From positions 365,027,568-365,091,567 of the forward strand of contig OW240912.1 in NCBI GenBank assembly GCA_933207985.1: 64,000 nucleotides of DNA. The letters are read 5' to 3'. The stretch comes from Pelobates cultripes. Lineage: Eukaryota; Chordata; Amphibia; Anura; Pelobatidae. Shown here piece after piece: positions 1 through 11,165 of the stretch (its first letter is position 1; each line of letters starts with the position of its first letter). Both the position numbers and the translations under genes were made by a program. The notes under the pieces are model-generated. The model saw only the letters and a program-made list of their open reading frames with translations, was not told the origin of the DNA and did not search any database.

Positions 1-484
1 ACTCCAGATAAACTGTGACTCTCCCTGGCTTGGAGATTATTTTCCAGAACAGTTACGTTTGCATACATTTTACACATGGATTTTAATCTAGTGCAATTTG
101 GAGTTTAGTGAATAACCCTAAGGTTTTCAGCCGGTACATTGTGACTTGACTCTTTAATTCCAAGGGGGCTTGGCAACTGTGTATTTCTTAACCTCAGTCT
201 TCTCCATCTTTGTTTGTTGTGAGAGCAGCCTCCACTCTTGTCTCTTTCTGTAAAGTGTTGGAACAAACCTTAGCCACAAGTCCAGTAAGGAAGGGGTGGG
301 GGGTCAGGGCAGAGGTGTTGAAGGGCTTATTAATAAGAATGTTGGATGGGGAGATGACTTCCATCAATACCAGACAGCCATTACACATACATATACGTTG
401 TTGCACACATCTACAATATGAAACAGTAATTGCATTTCTAATTTACATGATCTATTATAGGCATATTCGTTTAAATGCACTGTG
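1..484. other. No gene or repeat recognised
   Basis: I see no splice-bounded exon, RNA gene or recognisable transposable element here. Two short open frames on opposite strands overlap around 194-488, have no family resemblance and are treated as chance. Confidence 0.5.
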
Positions 485-1039
485 TTAAAGGGACACTATA
501 ATCACCTGAACAACTTCAGCTTAATTAAGCAGTTTTGGTGTATCGAACATGCCCCTGCAGCCTCACTGCTCAATCCTCTGCCATTTAGGAGTTAAATCCC
601 TTTGTTTATGAACCCTAGTCACACCTCCCTGCATGTGACTTGCACAGCCTTCCATAAACACTTCCTGTAAAGAGAACCCTATTTAGGCTTTCTTTATTGC
701 AAGTTCTATTTAATTAAGATTTTCTTATCCCCTGCTATGTTAATAGCTTGCTAGACCCTGCAAGAGCCTCCTGTATGTGATTAAAGTTCAATTTAGAGAT
801 TGAGATACAATTATTTAAAGTAAATTAGATCTGTTTGAAAGTGAAACCAGTTTTTTCTTTCATGCAGGCTCTGTCAATCATAGCCAGGGGAGGTGTGGCT
901 AGGGCTGCATAAACAGAAACAAAGTGATTTAACTCCTAAATTACAGTGAATTGAGCAGTGAAATTGCAGGGGAATGATCTATACACTAAAACTGCTTTAT
1001 TTAGCTAAAGTAATTTAGGTGACTATAGTGTTCCTTTAA
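485..1039 (+). mobile_element. T2/Kolobok-type MITE, family A, complete
   Basis: The element begins TTAAAGGGACACTATAATCACC and ends with the near inverse complement GGTGACTATAGTGTTCCTTTAA, so both ends carry the TTAA target and the TTAAAGG terminus of T2-type MITEs. The terminal inverted repeats are long: the left side reads about CTGCTCAATCCTCTGCCATTT and the right side has its inverse around 930-975. No transposase frame is present, so it is non-autonomous and would depend on a Kolobok transposase in trans. A truncated sister copy lies at 6903-7387 and a fragment at 60882-60996. The assignment to T2/Kolobok rests on the termini and TTAA flanks; the family name is inference. Confidence 0.8.
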
Positions 1040-1105
1040 GTCTAAAACATTATTTTTTAAATTCTTGCAGTTGTTAGACTAAGCATCTCAACTATGACAA
1101 GCACC

Positions 1106-1178
1106 ATGCATCCATCTGCCCATCCACCTGTCCATCCATCCATTTATTTACCTACCTGTCCATCCATCTATCCATCCC
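1106..1178. repeat. (CATC)n-like simple repeat
   Basis: Imperfect tandem CATCCATC/CCTGTCCATC tetranucleotide tract of about 70 bp immediately downstream of the T2 MITE. Confidence 0.7.
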
Positions 1179-1604
1179 ATCTTACATATTATTGAGTGAA
1201 GTTTACGTATTATATTGAGGGTGACTCCTATTGCAGGTAGCTAGGTGATGTCCACAATAGACATGCAAATTTTGGATCAGTTTTGCACCGGGGCCCCATG
1301 GATTGTGTGTACACCACTGAGGGACAGGCTATAGACACCAGAAGCACTACATTAAGTTGCAGTGGTTCTGGGGAGCAGAGGCGGCGCTAGACTTTTTGAG
1401 GCCTCAGGCGAAACTCAAACATGAGGCCCCACTACCAAAAAAGTGTCACATATACACAATGATGCACAGTTTACCTGTGTATGTGCCTGAGAGTGTGTCT
1501 GACAGAGAGTATCCTTGTGTGTGAATGTATGTCTCTGTAAGCATGTTTGCGTTTTTGTCTGAGAACCTATGTGTATGGGGTAGCTGCTTGAAGTGTGTTG
1601 TGTC

Positions 1605-2020
1605 TATGGGGGGGTGATGGTGAGAGGGAGAGGGGGTGATGGTGTAAGGGGGGTGATGGTGAGAGGGTCAGGTGGGTGATGGTGAGAGGGAGAGACAGGT
1701 GATGGTGACAGGTGTGNNNNNNNNNNNNNNNNNNNNNNNNNNNNNNNNNNNNNNNNNNNNNNNNNNNNNNNNNNNNNNNNNNNNNNNNNNNNNNNNNNNN
1801 NNNNNNNNNNNNNNNNGGGGGTGATGCTGAGGGGGGTGGGGGTGATGCTGAGGGTGGTGAGGGGGGTGATGCTGAGGGTGGTGGGGGAGTGATGCTGAGG
1901 GGGGTGGGGGTGATGCTGAGGGTGGTGAGGGGGGTGATGCTGAGGGTGGTGGGGGAGTGATGCTGAGGGGGTGGGGGTGATGCTGAGGGTGGTGAGGGGG
2001 GTGATGCGGATGGAGGGGGG
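1605..2020. repeat. GGTGATGCTGAGG minisatellite interrupted by gap
   Basis: Degenerate units of GGTGATGGTGAGAGGG on the left and GTGATGCTGAGGGTGGTGGG on the right flank 100 unknown bases. Two longer blocks around 1835-1900 and 1900-1990 are almost identical, so there is a higher-order period of about 75 bp. Confidence 0.8.
1717..1816. other. Assembly gap (100 N)
   Basis: Exactly 100 unknown bases placed inside the minisatellite. A round-number gap is usually a placeholder, so the true length of this array is unknown. Confidence 0.95.
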
Positions 2021-2423
2021 AGATGGGAGAGAGAGGTGGGGTCTGATGGCCTACCTTGATTTATTGCCTGGTGGTCCAGTGGGCTCCCTGGTGGTCCGGT
2101 GGCCATCATTTCTGGTTTTCAGCTCCGCAGAGCTGCAGACCATGTAATCTTGCAAAACCACCTCTGCTCACTGCGGAGCTGCAGACCGGTGTCTGCGATG
2201 GTGGCCGGGCAGCTAGAAGGGGCTCGCAAACGGCGGCATACCGAGCAAGCCGCCGGGCCCCCTCCTTGTGTTGGGTCCTCTGTCATTGACCGAGGACCCG
2301 ACACAGTCTGCCCACAGGCGGTTTAGGCGGCCGCGAGACCCCAGTCAGTGCGAGGCCTTAGGCGGCCGCCTAAACCACCTAATTAGAGAGCCGCCTCTGT
2401 TGGGGTGTATAGTGTCCCTTTAA

Positions 2424-2699
2424 TGTGAGGTAAATTAGAGATTGGTGCCACGAATAATATACTAGATTGCCTACTTACAACCAGATGAGGATGATGATGG
2501 GGTCTGGCTGCAGTCAGGCTCCACTGGTCTGGTGTAGAACAGGCTCTCTGGAGGCTATTTGTAACTGTGGTCACAAAATTCAACGGGAAGCAGCTCCATT
2601 TTTTGTGGCCCCTTACACAGCTCAAGGACTGGGCCCCAGGGCCTGACGGTGAGTATGCCCACAAGGCCCACCCATAAGTCCACCTACATGTTCCACTCA
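2424..2699. other. Unclassified GC-richer stretch before minisatellites
   Basis: No gene is seen. The composition (ATGATGGGGTCTGGCTGCAG, GGGCCCCAGGGCC) resembles the cores of the hAT-like elements in this window, but no terminal repeat could be assigned. Confidence 0.3.
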
Positions 2700-3015
2700 C
2701 AGGGAGTGGAGTGTGTAGAGGATGTGTTACGTGTTAGTGTACAGGATCTAAAGTGTGTGCTTATGGAATGTAGTGTATAGGGATACCGGTTTGTGTAGGT
2801 GATGCAGTGTGTGTTTGTGTAGGGGATAAAAAGCATTGTGTGTTTGTGTGTAAGGGATGTATTGTGTGTTTCTGTGTATGTGTGCAAAAGATGCCTTGTC
2901 TTTGTGTGTAAGGGTTGCATTGTGTGTGTGTGTAATGGATGCATTGTGTGTTTCTCTGTGTGTAAGGGAAGCATGTTGTGTTTCTTTGTGTGTAAGGATG
3001 CATTGTGTGTGTGCA
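2700..3015. repeat. GT-rich minisatellite
   Basis: Repeated AAGGGATGCATTGTGTGTTT-like units of roughly 25-40 bp. Open frames on both strands (histidine/threonine on minus, cysteine/valine on plus) are repeat artefacts. Confidence 0.8.
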
Positions 3016-3059
3016 TAGTATGAAAGAGGGAGTTTTTGGGGTAGGATAGGGGCTGAGTC

Positions 3060-3545
3060 CTACCAGCCCCTATGTGCTTCTCTTTCCCCCCTTCCCCAAC
3101 CTCTCTCCCCTACTGTCCCTTAGTGCTCTACCCTGACCCATGGTCCCTTAGTGATCTCCCCTGTCCCTTAGTGATCTCCCTTCCCCCTTTTCCTCCTGTC
3201 TCTTAGAGCTCTCCTCTCCTGTCCTATAGAGCTCTCCCTTCCGTCCCTTAGAGCTCTCTCCTGCCCCTTAGTAATATTTTCTCTCCTCCCCTGTCCCTTA
3301 GTGGTCTCTACTCTCCTCCCCGCCTCCCTTACTGGTCTCTCTTCTTCTCCCCCCCTTTCCATTAGTGGTCTCTCCCATCACCCCCCTTTCCATTAGTGGT
3401 CTCTCCTTCACCCCCTCCCTCCCTTAGTGGTCTCTCCTCTCCCACCCCCTTTAGTGGTTTCTTCTCAACCCCCCCTTAGTGGTCTCTCCTCCAGCCCCCT
3501 CCCTACCTTAGTGGACTCTCCTCACCCCCCCACCCTCCCTTAGTG
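3060..3545. repeat. Pyrimidine-rich minisatellite
   Basis: Repeated CCCTTAGTGGTCTCTCCTC-like units of about 20-35 bp, with spacer length differing by runs of C and T. The order GT block then CT block resembles the paired minisatellites at 16330-17600 and 29097-30350. Confidence 0.75.
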
Positions 3546-4083
3546 GTTGACTAATGCTAGTGGTAAGAGAGGTGGTGGTGTTGTTGGTGGAGTTGATAAT
3601 AACACTGAGTGAGCTGCTTATGGCCTAAGAGCAGATGATGCTCCAACTGTTTCCCCTGAATGAAGCAGTTCATAGTGAGCTACAGATGCACAGAGACAAG
3701 GTGACAAAGTTGCAGGTAGTGAGTGCACACAAGCTTTAGAAAATAGTGGAATGTTGCTTCCCTTCTTCGGATTCTTCCCTTGTAATTCCTCTGGCTCATA
3801 GTCAAGTTCTATGTTAGTAAATAGGTGCATACACGTCAATAGTATAGACCTCTTGAAAAAATGTTAACCCCCGTCCCCACAGTTCTCCAAACTGGTAAAC
3901 ACAGAACAGTAAGATATTGCTGCACACCAGAGTATTATAAAAAATATCCTTTATTCATTTTACAAAATATAAAATAGGCCGATGTACATTTAAACCCTAT
4001 ATAAACAACTAACAAGTATCACTATCAAATAAATTGATGCTAAAATATTGCTTAAATACATTCAATTGCAAGAGTCAAATGAT
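3546..4083. other. No gene recognised
   Basis: AT-richer sequence. The part from about 3880 (CACACCAGAGTATTATAAAA onward) resembles in style the AT-rich stretch at 52400-52600, which suggests another old retroelement tail, but I cannot classify it. Confidence 0.3.
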
Positions 4084-5990
4084 TATTATTATTATTTTAT
4101 TATTTATATAGCGCAAGCAAATTCCGTAGCGCTGTACAATGGGTGGAATAACAGACACATAATTGTAACCAGACAAATGGACGCACAGGAACAGAGGGGT
4201 TGAGGGCACTGCTCAATGAGCTTACATGCTAGAGGGAGTGGGGTATAGTGACACAAAGGGGATAAGTAGGTGTAATGAAATAGTTTGCTAGAAAAGTAAT
4301 CACTGAGAACTTAGAAGTTATTTTTGACAGATGCAGGAGAGGAGTCATGGGGGCCGGGAGGGCAGAGGGGGGGCGGAAGGGGGGGTGAAAAATCACTAAC
4401 AGTTTAAATTATATGCTTTCCTGAAGAAGTGTGTTTTCAAAGATTTTTTGAAGGAGTGGAGACTGGGTGAAAGTCTAACAGAGAAGGGAAGGGAGTTCCA
4501 CAGAAAAGGTGCAGCCCTGGAGAAGTCTTAGAGTCGAGCATCAGATGTGGGAGTACGGACAGAGGATAGGAGTAGGTCTTGGGCAGAGCACAGGGGCCTC
4601 GACGGGACATATTTGTGTATTAGGGAGGATAGGTAGGTTGGAGCAGCATTATGTAGGGACTTGTAGGGACACCAGAATCTTATATTGAGCCCTATACCAA
4701 ACTAGAAGCCAGTGTAGGGGCTGATAGAGGGGGGAGGCATGGGAGGTGCGGGCGGACAGGAAAATGCGCCTCGCTGATGCATTCATTATAGATTGCAGCG
4801 GTGCAATCTGGGAACACGTCAGACCACTGAGTAGGGGATTGCAGTAGTCAAGGCGAGAAAGAACAATGGCATGGACCAGCACCTTAGCTGAGTCTGGTGT
4901 TAAATAAGGGCGGATGCAAGCTATGGTTTTGAGATGGAAGCGTCAGGATTTGGAGATCAACTGGACATGAGGGGTGTAGGAGAGGTCAGAGTCAAAGAGA
5001 ACACCTAGGCAGCGAGCCTGCGAGGTAGAGGTGATGGTGGCACCGTTGACTTGGGGGGAGACAAATGCGGGAAAAGCAACACTGGAGGGTGGAAAGACCA
5101 GAAGTTCTGTTTTGGACAGGTTGAGTTTAAAGAAATGGGCAGCCATCCAGTTGGAAATTGCGGGAGTTTACAAAGGGAGGCAGTATAGATAGAGAACGGT
5201 GGGGGACCAAGGACAGAACCTTGGGGAACGCCAACAGAGAGGGTTTGAGGAGAAGAGGCAGAGCCAGAGAAAGAAACACTGAAAAAGCGCGGGGAGAGGT
5301 AGGAGGAGCACCAGGAGAGAGCAGTGTCCTGTAGACCGAGATTACGGAGAATGAGAAGAAGCTGTTAATGATCAACAGTGTCAAAGGCAGCAGAAAGATC
5401 AAAGAGAATTAGGATAGAGTAAAAGCCATGAGATTTATCAGCGATTAAATCATTGGATAATTTGGTCATAGCTGTTTCAACAGAGTGACGTGCACGGAAT
5501 CCAGACTAAGTGGGTCAAGCAGAGAGTTGGATTTGAGGAAGTCTGTCAATCTTGCATAAACAACTCTCTCAAGGATCTTGGAGGCAAATGGCAGTAGCGA
5601 TATAGGGTGGTAGTTGGATGGGGAGTTGGGGTCAAGGTTGGGCTTTTTCAGAATCAGCGTTATGGTTGCATGCTTGAAGGATGAAGGAAATGTGCCGGAG
5701 GACAGGGAGAAATATAAAATTTTAGTGAGAGGAAGAGCAAGAGAGGGAGACAGAGTGTGGATGAAATATGAGGGAATAGGATCGAGGGAACAGATGGTGG
5801 GGCGGGAGAACTGGAGCAGAGCAGAAACCTCTTCTGTTGTAGTAGGTGCGAATGAGCATAGAACAGTGGAGTGAGTGGGGTTGTGTGATGTATTGGAAGA
5901 TGTATTGGTAGGGGAGGGAGAGAGGTTAGAGATCTCTTCCCTGATTGTAGAAATCTTCTTAGTGCAGTGAGTTGCAAAGTTAACTGAAAG
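4084..5990 (-). mobile_element. L2-type LINE, 5'-truncated and inactivated
   Basis: Read on the minus strand this is a non-LTR retrotransposon. From its 5' side the protein relics are a pre-RT block (KISTIREEI, about 5930), the RT blocks NYHPISLLPFASKILERVVYARL and [12 protein letters not shown] (motif A, about 5370), a decayed [13 protein letters not shown] block (about 5215), and the C-terminal LSRLDYCNPLLSGL (about 4850). The 3' end is an L2-type tail, TGTACAGCGCTACGGAATTTGC followed by ATAATAAT microsatellite (4084-4140). Stops and frame changes at about 5507, 5358 and 4940 break the frame. The segment between the GVPQGS block and the NWMAAHF block lacks the YADD active-site loop, so an internal deletion has occurred. 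Confidence 0.85.
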
Positions 5991-6071
5991 CAAAGAAAAC
6001 AGTACACGTTGTCCAAAAGGGAGGGTGCGGGGGGGGCGGGGGGGGGGAGGGTAGAACGAACGATATCTCAC
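4649..6071 (-). pseudogene. Reverse transcriptase relic of the L2-type LINE
   Basis: Three fragments of one former ORF2 lie in order: 5466-6071, 5127-5402 and 4649-5146. The first has the NYxPISLLP fingers and a KPNLDPNSPSNY entry. The second has degraded palm sequence. The third has [12 protein letters not shown] and LDYCNPLLSGL. A plus-strand sister copy at 8606-9270 carries the same C-terminal segment (HWLPVRYRAQFKILVLAYKS). The first few residues of the 6071-side frame, rich in proline and arginine, come from a G-rich junction and probably not from the LINE. Confidence 0.8.
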
Positions 6072-6902
6072 ACAGGCCCCCTAAGGGTACTAGTACAGTG
6101 GCAGCAACCCTAAGTGATAAGTGTCTATGTAAAGATAAAATATAGATTTGAATTAGTTAGTTAAAATTTATATATATCCAAACGTGCAAATTAAATAGTA
6201 AATAGTTAAAGCTGAGAGGTATTAAGCCAAAACAGGCAATTTGAAGGTTAGCCTGTGCTGCCCTTGTCTACTGGCAACACCAGGGTATAAATTTAAAGAC
6301 CCTGTCTTGTTAATCGCAGTAGTCCCAATGTTGTAACCCCCCCAACTCCCATCACTCTTAGCCACCTTGGCGCCAAAATTTCTTATCCCCTCAGCGGTAG
6401 GTCGGCAGCCTAACTGTCACCCGGCTACCTAGCTAAACATAGTAAAATCATCAAAGCTGGGTGGTAAAACTGGAGAAAATTTGTGTAGTTTCAGCTGCAG
6501 TCTAGCCTCCTGTAAAAACTCCACCACCCTCTAGCTAGTAAAAAGTCCCGACGCGCGTATTGCCGAATATCAGCCCGGAATGTTAGAGGAGAAAAAGTAG
6601 GGTAGCAAGGAAGAAAAGTGTTCAATGAATAGCCTAGGATGACCGGGGGGAGGGGGTATGGGGCAATGGGAGGGGGGATGGGGCAATAGATGATGCCAAT
6701 TTTTAAAGAAGTGGGCTTAAATATGAGGACAATGTGAACTTCAAAGGAAGTAAAGGATAGTGCAGGGGCAGGGAGGATAGGTTGAAAAGTACATTGAGGA
6801 GAGAGAAGGAAACCTACAATCTGGGAGTGTGGGAGAATTGTAGCCCACCAAAACATAAAGAAGCTGGAGTAGGGGTATCAGATGTGGATATCCAAATGAT
6901 CA
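5991..6902. other. No gene recognised
   Basis: A poly-G tract at about 6028-6050 marks the 5' breakpoint of the LINE. The rest contains short open frames without family resemblance and nothing else I can name. Confidence 0.4.
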
Positions 6903-7387
6903 AACAGTTTTTGTATATAGATCATGCCTCTGCAGTCTCACTGCTCAATTCTCTGCCATTTAGGAATTAAATTACTTTTCTTTCTGTATATGCATCCCTA
7001 ACCACACTTCCCCTGGCTATGACTGACACAGCATTCATGAAAAATGTGATTTCATGTTCAATCAGATGGTAACTTGTTTTAGAAGTTTTTATCTCCTGCT
7101 CTGTAAAGTTTGATCACACAAGCTATTAGTAGAGCAGAAGATAAGAAATTCTAAATTAAACAGAATATGCCATAAAAGAAGTGTAAACATTAGATCACTA
7201 TTTACAGAAATTGTCTAATAAAGCTGTGTAAGACACATACAGAGAGGTGTGGCTAGGGCTAAATAAACAAAGTGGTTTAACTCCTAAATAGTAGAGAATT
7301 GAGCAGTGAGACTGCAGGAACATGATCTATACTCCTAAACTGCTTCACTAAGGTAAAGTTGTTTTGGTACCTATAGTGTTCCTTTAA
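6903..7387 (+). mobile_element. T2/Kolobok-type MITE, family A, 5'-truncated
   Basis: Closely similar to 485-1039: it shares ATCATGCCTCTGCAGTCTCA, CTGCTCAATTCTCTGCCATT and the right end CCTATAGTGTTCCTTTAA. The left terminal repeat is missing; the copy starts at about TTTTTGTATATAGATC. The right end retains TTAA. Confidence 0.75.
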
Positions 7388-7557
7388 GTGTATTATGAAG
7401 TACATTTAAATTCCATTTTCCATAAACATTAGTTACAATAAGGATAAAAAAGACAATGCATGTATGTATACCAGAAAAAAAAATAAAGAATACATTATTA
7501 AAAGTAAGAAAATAAAGAATATGAAAACAATCCATACATTAATAATAATGTCTAATG

Positions 7558-7693
7558 CAGGGGTGGGCAATCTGCAGCCTTCCAGATGTTTTACACTACA
7601 TCTCCCATAATGCTCTTTGGGCCATAATGCTAGCAAAGCATCAAGGGTGATGTAGTCCAAAACATCTGGAGGGCCGCAGATTGCCCACCCCTG
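7558..7693. mobile_element. Short hAT-type fold-back MITE with target duplication
   Basis: It starts CAGGGGTGGGCAATCTGCAG and ends CTGCAGATTGCCCACCCCTG, so the whole 136 bp folds into one hairpin. The centre is CATAATGCTCTTTGGGCCAT. The flanks GTCTAATG and GCCTAATG match at 7 of 8 sites, as an hAT target duplication would. Two relatives are at 30410-30545 and 42267-42403. Confidence 0.85.
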
Positions 7694-7869
7694 GCCTAAT
7701 GTATTTAGTGTTGTTCATGCATTGAAAGTTCCCAAAGATTTCTATGCTCATATAACATATAAAGATAGAATAATCTGTTCAAAAAACAAAACAAGAAATA
7801 TTGCGGAACACTATAACTTTAACTATAATTATGGAAAAAATTACGCAGGCACAGAGTCATTTGGACTTT

Positions 7870-8150
7870 GCTGTTCTATGATGTTTTGGCACTATAGTGA
7901 TGATGTCAGACGCTAGCCCTATATAAAACAGCTCCTTATGGATCTGAGTTCTCTGTCGTGGTCTTTAGTTACCTGAGAGTGCATTCCTGTGTGTTCTTGG
8001 TTTAACTGGTTTTTGACTTTGGCTTGTACCTTGATTTTACTTATCTCTCTTTGTTCTGACCTCAGCTTGTTGTCATGTTCTGTTATTACTTTGTATTCCT
8101 TTGACATTGGATTGTTACTTGACCAGTCTGTAATTGTCTTTTATTTTAAA
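7870..8150 (+). mobile_element. LTR-like fragment, probably Ty3/Gypsy type
   Basis: A TATATAAA box (about 7920) is followed by a pyrimidine-rich leader with repeated TTGACTTTGGCTTG and TTCTGACCTCAGCTTG phrases. The same type of leader occurs on the minus strand of the solo LTR at 31422-32003. No clear ends are visible. Confidence 0.4.
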
Positions 8151-8605
8151 ACCGGCCACCTCTAATGACCAGCAATACATGCCTTTTACCTTTGCTGTCA
8201 TAGATTAGCTTGTTGGGACTCTGAACATTTCCTGACACACTGCCAGTGTTTGCTCATCTGTCTCCCTCAATAGCTGAAGTCAGAGGGTCTAGAAGAATCC
8301 TGCCTGGGAAGATAGTTCTTTCTTTTCTACCTCATGATTGGACACGAGATATAGCCCACATCATTGGGTAAGCTAAGCGGCTTATTTGCCCTCTCTAAAA
8401 GAAAATCTGCTTCTTCTCCACTCCGTTTTCCTTTTTAGAGCAAACAGAACGGAACACAAATCACGATTAAAACGAACATGCTTGTCCATTGCGTAAGACA
8501 TTTGGTAATATCGCCATATGGCACTTTGGAGTTAACGAATTCGGACAAAACACCAATTGGCTAAATTCTGACATATTGTAGTATTCACCTCTATTTAACT
8601 CCTAG
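8151..8605. other. No gene recognised
   Basis: No open frame with family resemblance and no obvious repeat boundary. Confidence 0.4.
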
Positions 8606-9270
8606 TTTTTGGTCCATGTCATTGTGCTCTCTCACCTTGACTACTGCAATCCACTTCTCAGTGGTCTCACATGTTCCAAGCTTGCACCACTGCAATCTAT
8701 AATTTTCCTGTCCGCCCGCACCTCCCACGCCTCCCCCTCTCTCAGTCCCTACATTGGCTTCCAGTTAGATATAGGGCTCAATTTAAGATTCTGGTGCTTG
8801 CTTACAAGTCTCTACATAATGCTGCTCCAACCTACCTATCCTCCCTAATACACAAATATATCCCGTCGAGGCCCCTGCGCTCTGCCCAAGACGATCCTCT
8901 GTCCGTACACCCACATCTGATGCTCCCCTCCAAGACTTCTCCAGGGCTGCTCCTTTTCTATGGAACTCCCTTCCCTTCTCTGTTAGACTTTCACCCTGCC
9001 TCCATTCCTTTAAAAAATCTTTGAAAACACACTTCTTCAGGAAAGCATATCATTTAAACTGTTAGCGGGTTTTCACCCCTCCCCCCCCCATGACTCTTCT
9101 CCTGCAACTGTCAAAAATAACCTACTAAGTTCTCAGTGATTACTTTTCTAGCAACCTATTTCATTACCCCTACTTATACCCTTTGTGTCACTATACTCCA
9201 CTCCCTCTAGCATGGGCAGGGCACTCAACCCCTCTGTTTCTGTGCGTCCACTTGTCTAGTTACAATTACT
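8606..9270 (+). mobile_element. L2-type LINE, 3' fragment
   Basis: The plus strand encodes the C-terminal end of an L2-type ORF2 (VIVLSHLDYCNPLLSGLTCS, then HWLPVRYRAQFKILVLAYKS) and part of the 3' untranslated region (TTTGAAAACACACTTCTTCA, about 9022). It is the inverse-strand relative of 4084-5990. A one-base frame change separates the two halves near 8715. The terminal GCGCTATATAA tail is missing; similarity stops near 9265. Confidence 0.8.
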
Positions 9271-10179
9271 GTTGTCCTCTCCCTTTCTACTAGTGTCACT
9301 ATTCGATTTTTGTTCCCATATAATAAGCTCCATCCTCATGTCACTTAGGCCTAAAAGCAGAATATTAAACATACACTTTATACACTGCTGCTTTTTATAT
9401 TCTATTCTGAGTGCAACAGAACTGAAAATCAAGTTTATTAGCGACATTTCATTAGTTTTTATGAGGATGAATGGAATGCTGGTATTTTTGGGATGCACAA
9501 CAAAATAAAATTCAGCCCTGCCATAAATATAATTTACAATTTCAGTTTTAAATCACTCTAGTGAGTCTATTCAGTCACAAACTGCATTTACTAAACATCT
9601 AATAAAACTCGTTTAAACCTTGCCCCATGCTGTACATTTTCAAAAGAGTGATTTACCAAATGTGCCTTGCCTATTCTGCATTGGCTACCTGTAAACAGAG
9701 CAAGCAGTGTATAACACTATAATATACTTTTCTAAATGACACACATTCATTGTATACATTGCATGCCAAGGTCCGAAAGAACAGAACAAAGTATTGTGCT
9801 CAATAACTAAAGAGGGCAAGTGAAAGGAGAGGCCCGCAGTCAATGAGATCTTGTGTGCTTCTTTTCAGATAACAAGTTTGCAAATAGTCTTCACATAATG
9901 TTTGAAGCAACAACCACTGTTCAGAAAACATCTGAATATGTGAAGTATACACAGCAGAGACTCTTTTAAAATCAAAATTTAAAGGGAAAATAAAAATTAC
10001 ACAAATTTGACAGCTATAGTGTATTTATATACTATATAATATATACAGCTCATCAAAACATAGAACTATTATGGCATTATTGGCAAAAACAATCTTATAG
10101 TAGAATGGGATCTGGATGTTATTATTTTATTACACTTAGAATGTTTCTGTTTTTTTTAAATCATGCAGGACATACTTAA
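9271..10179. other. No gene or named repeat
   Basis: AT-rich DNA. The overlapping short frames at 9256-9508 are on opposite strands and have no recognisable domain. Confidence 0.5.
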
Positions 10180-10245
10180 AAACGAGAGAAATATCACTGT
10201 ATCCTTCCTGGTAAAATATTTTATAAATAAATAAATAAATAAATA
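10180..10245 (+). repeat. LINE 3' tail with (TAAA)n
   Basis: The phrase CCTTCCTGGTAAAATATTTT followed by ATAAATAAATAAATAAATAA is typical of L2-type 3' ends in vertebrates. Nothing upstream could be assigned to the LINE body. Confidence 0.5.
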
Positions 10246-11096
10246 TATATATTACTGTATTGCATGTCTTACCCTTGTAATGTTGGGGCAGTCATCTTTA
10301 AGTCTTTTTGGGTAGAGGCACCACTGCTGTGTCATAATGAAAAGCTAAGGCCAGCTAAGAGCATATTATAGAGATGCACACTTTGTCAGGATTTGTGAAC
10401 ACTCCATGGTCTTTGGTCCGAAGCCCTGCTTATCTGACCAAAGATGACTTAAATATGCCCCTCCCCCACAATGAGCAGGTGTAAGCAAGAAGATGCAATA
10501 AATGGGCTATTTATTTATACATAAATATATGTATTACAAAATAATGCACACTGAGGCTATGGTAAATGTAGTATTTCCTTTTAAATACTATAAATGATAA
10601 CAGTTTGCCTTTAGCTACAGTTAAAATAAACATATTTAAACCACCCTTTTCTGAGCAGCAGGAAATATTAGCAACAGAAGTAATGATTAATTAATGTCTG
10701 TACTAATTAGTGATATCACAAATGACAGACCCATTTTAAAGGACATATAACGAGTTTGGAGTTTTCCCTCTAACTAATCTCCATTGATTATTTAATTGTT
10801 TTTCTTTTTGTAGCATATGAAATCTTTACACAGCTAAGGTAACACTTTAACCATACTTCCATCAGACATATATCTTGAAATAGTAGCTGAAGTGCTAAAA
10901 TAGTCTGTAGGAGGGAAAAATCATGATACGATCTGTATTTACACAACACCTAGAGATCCACTTGTTAGTTATTCCGTATCTTATTGGTAAGGTATTTTTT
11001 TTTTTTTTTTGTAAAGGTCAACCCCAATTACAGTAAATAATTTTATCACGAGGGAATAGTGAAAGTCTAAAGACACAGGAAAACTTTATAGGTTTA
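10246..11096. other. No gene or named repeat
   Basis: AT-rich DNA with one poly-T tract (about 10995-11010). No supportable feature. Confidence 0.5.
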
Positions 11097-11165
11097 CATT
11101 ATTATTATTTTATTATTTTATTATTTATATAGCGCCATCAGATTCCGTAGCGCTGTACAGTGGGG
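11097..11165 (-). repeat. L2-type LINE 3' tail
   Basis: ATTATTATTT runs into TATTTATATAGCGCCATCAG and ATTCCGTAGCGCTGTACAG, the inverse of an L2 3' end. Same tail type as 4084-4140. Confidence 0.7.

Larger units (their letters stand above)
1376..2399. mobile_element. Non-autonomous hAT-like element containing minisatellite and assembly gap
   Basis: It starts CAGAGGCGGCGCTAGA and ends with the inverse TCTCTAATTAGAGAGCCGCC-type sequence finishing CCGCCTCTG, so the terminal inverted repeat is about CAGAGGCGGC. This is the CAG...CTG pattern of hAT transposons, and the 8-bp flanks match at 6 of 8 sites. The inside holds a GT-rich block (1475-1612), a GGTGATGCTGAGG minisatellite (about 1605-2020) and a GC-rich block (2045-2390). 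There is no transposase. Long proline/histidine open frames on the minus strand here are only the minisatellite read in frame. Confidence 0.65.
1317..2423. mobile_element. T2 MITE split by an hAT-like insertion
   Basis: The left part, about 1317-1375, reads GGGACAGGCTATAGACACC and runs to AGTGGTTCTGGGG. The right part, 2400-2423, reads GGGGTGTATAGTGTCCCTTTAA, which is the inverse of the left end. Joined across the hAT-like element at 1376-2399, the two parts would form a short T2 hairpin MITE ending in TTAA. The flanks CTGGGGAG and TTGGGGTG agree at 6 of 8 positions, as expected for an old 8-bp hAT target duplication. Confidence 0.6.

Noticed and set aside
1567..2109. Proline/serine-rich 180-codon minus-strand frame
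   Set aside because: It runs through the assembly gap and the GGTGATGCTGAGG minisatellite.
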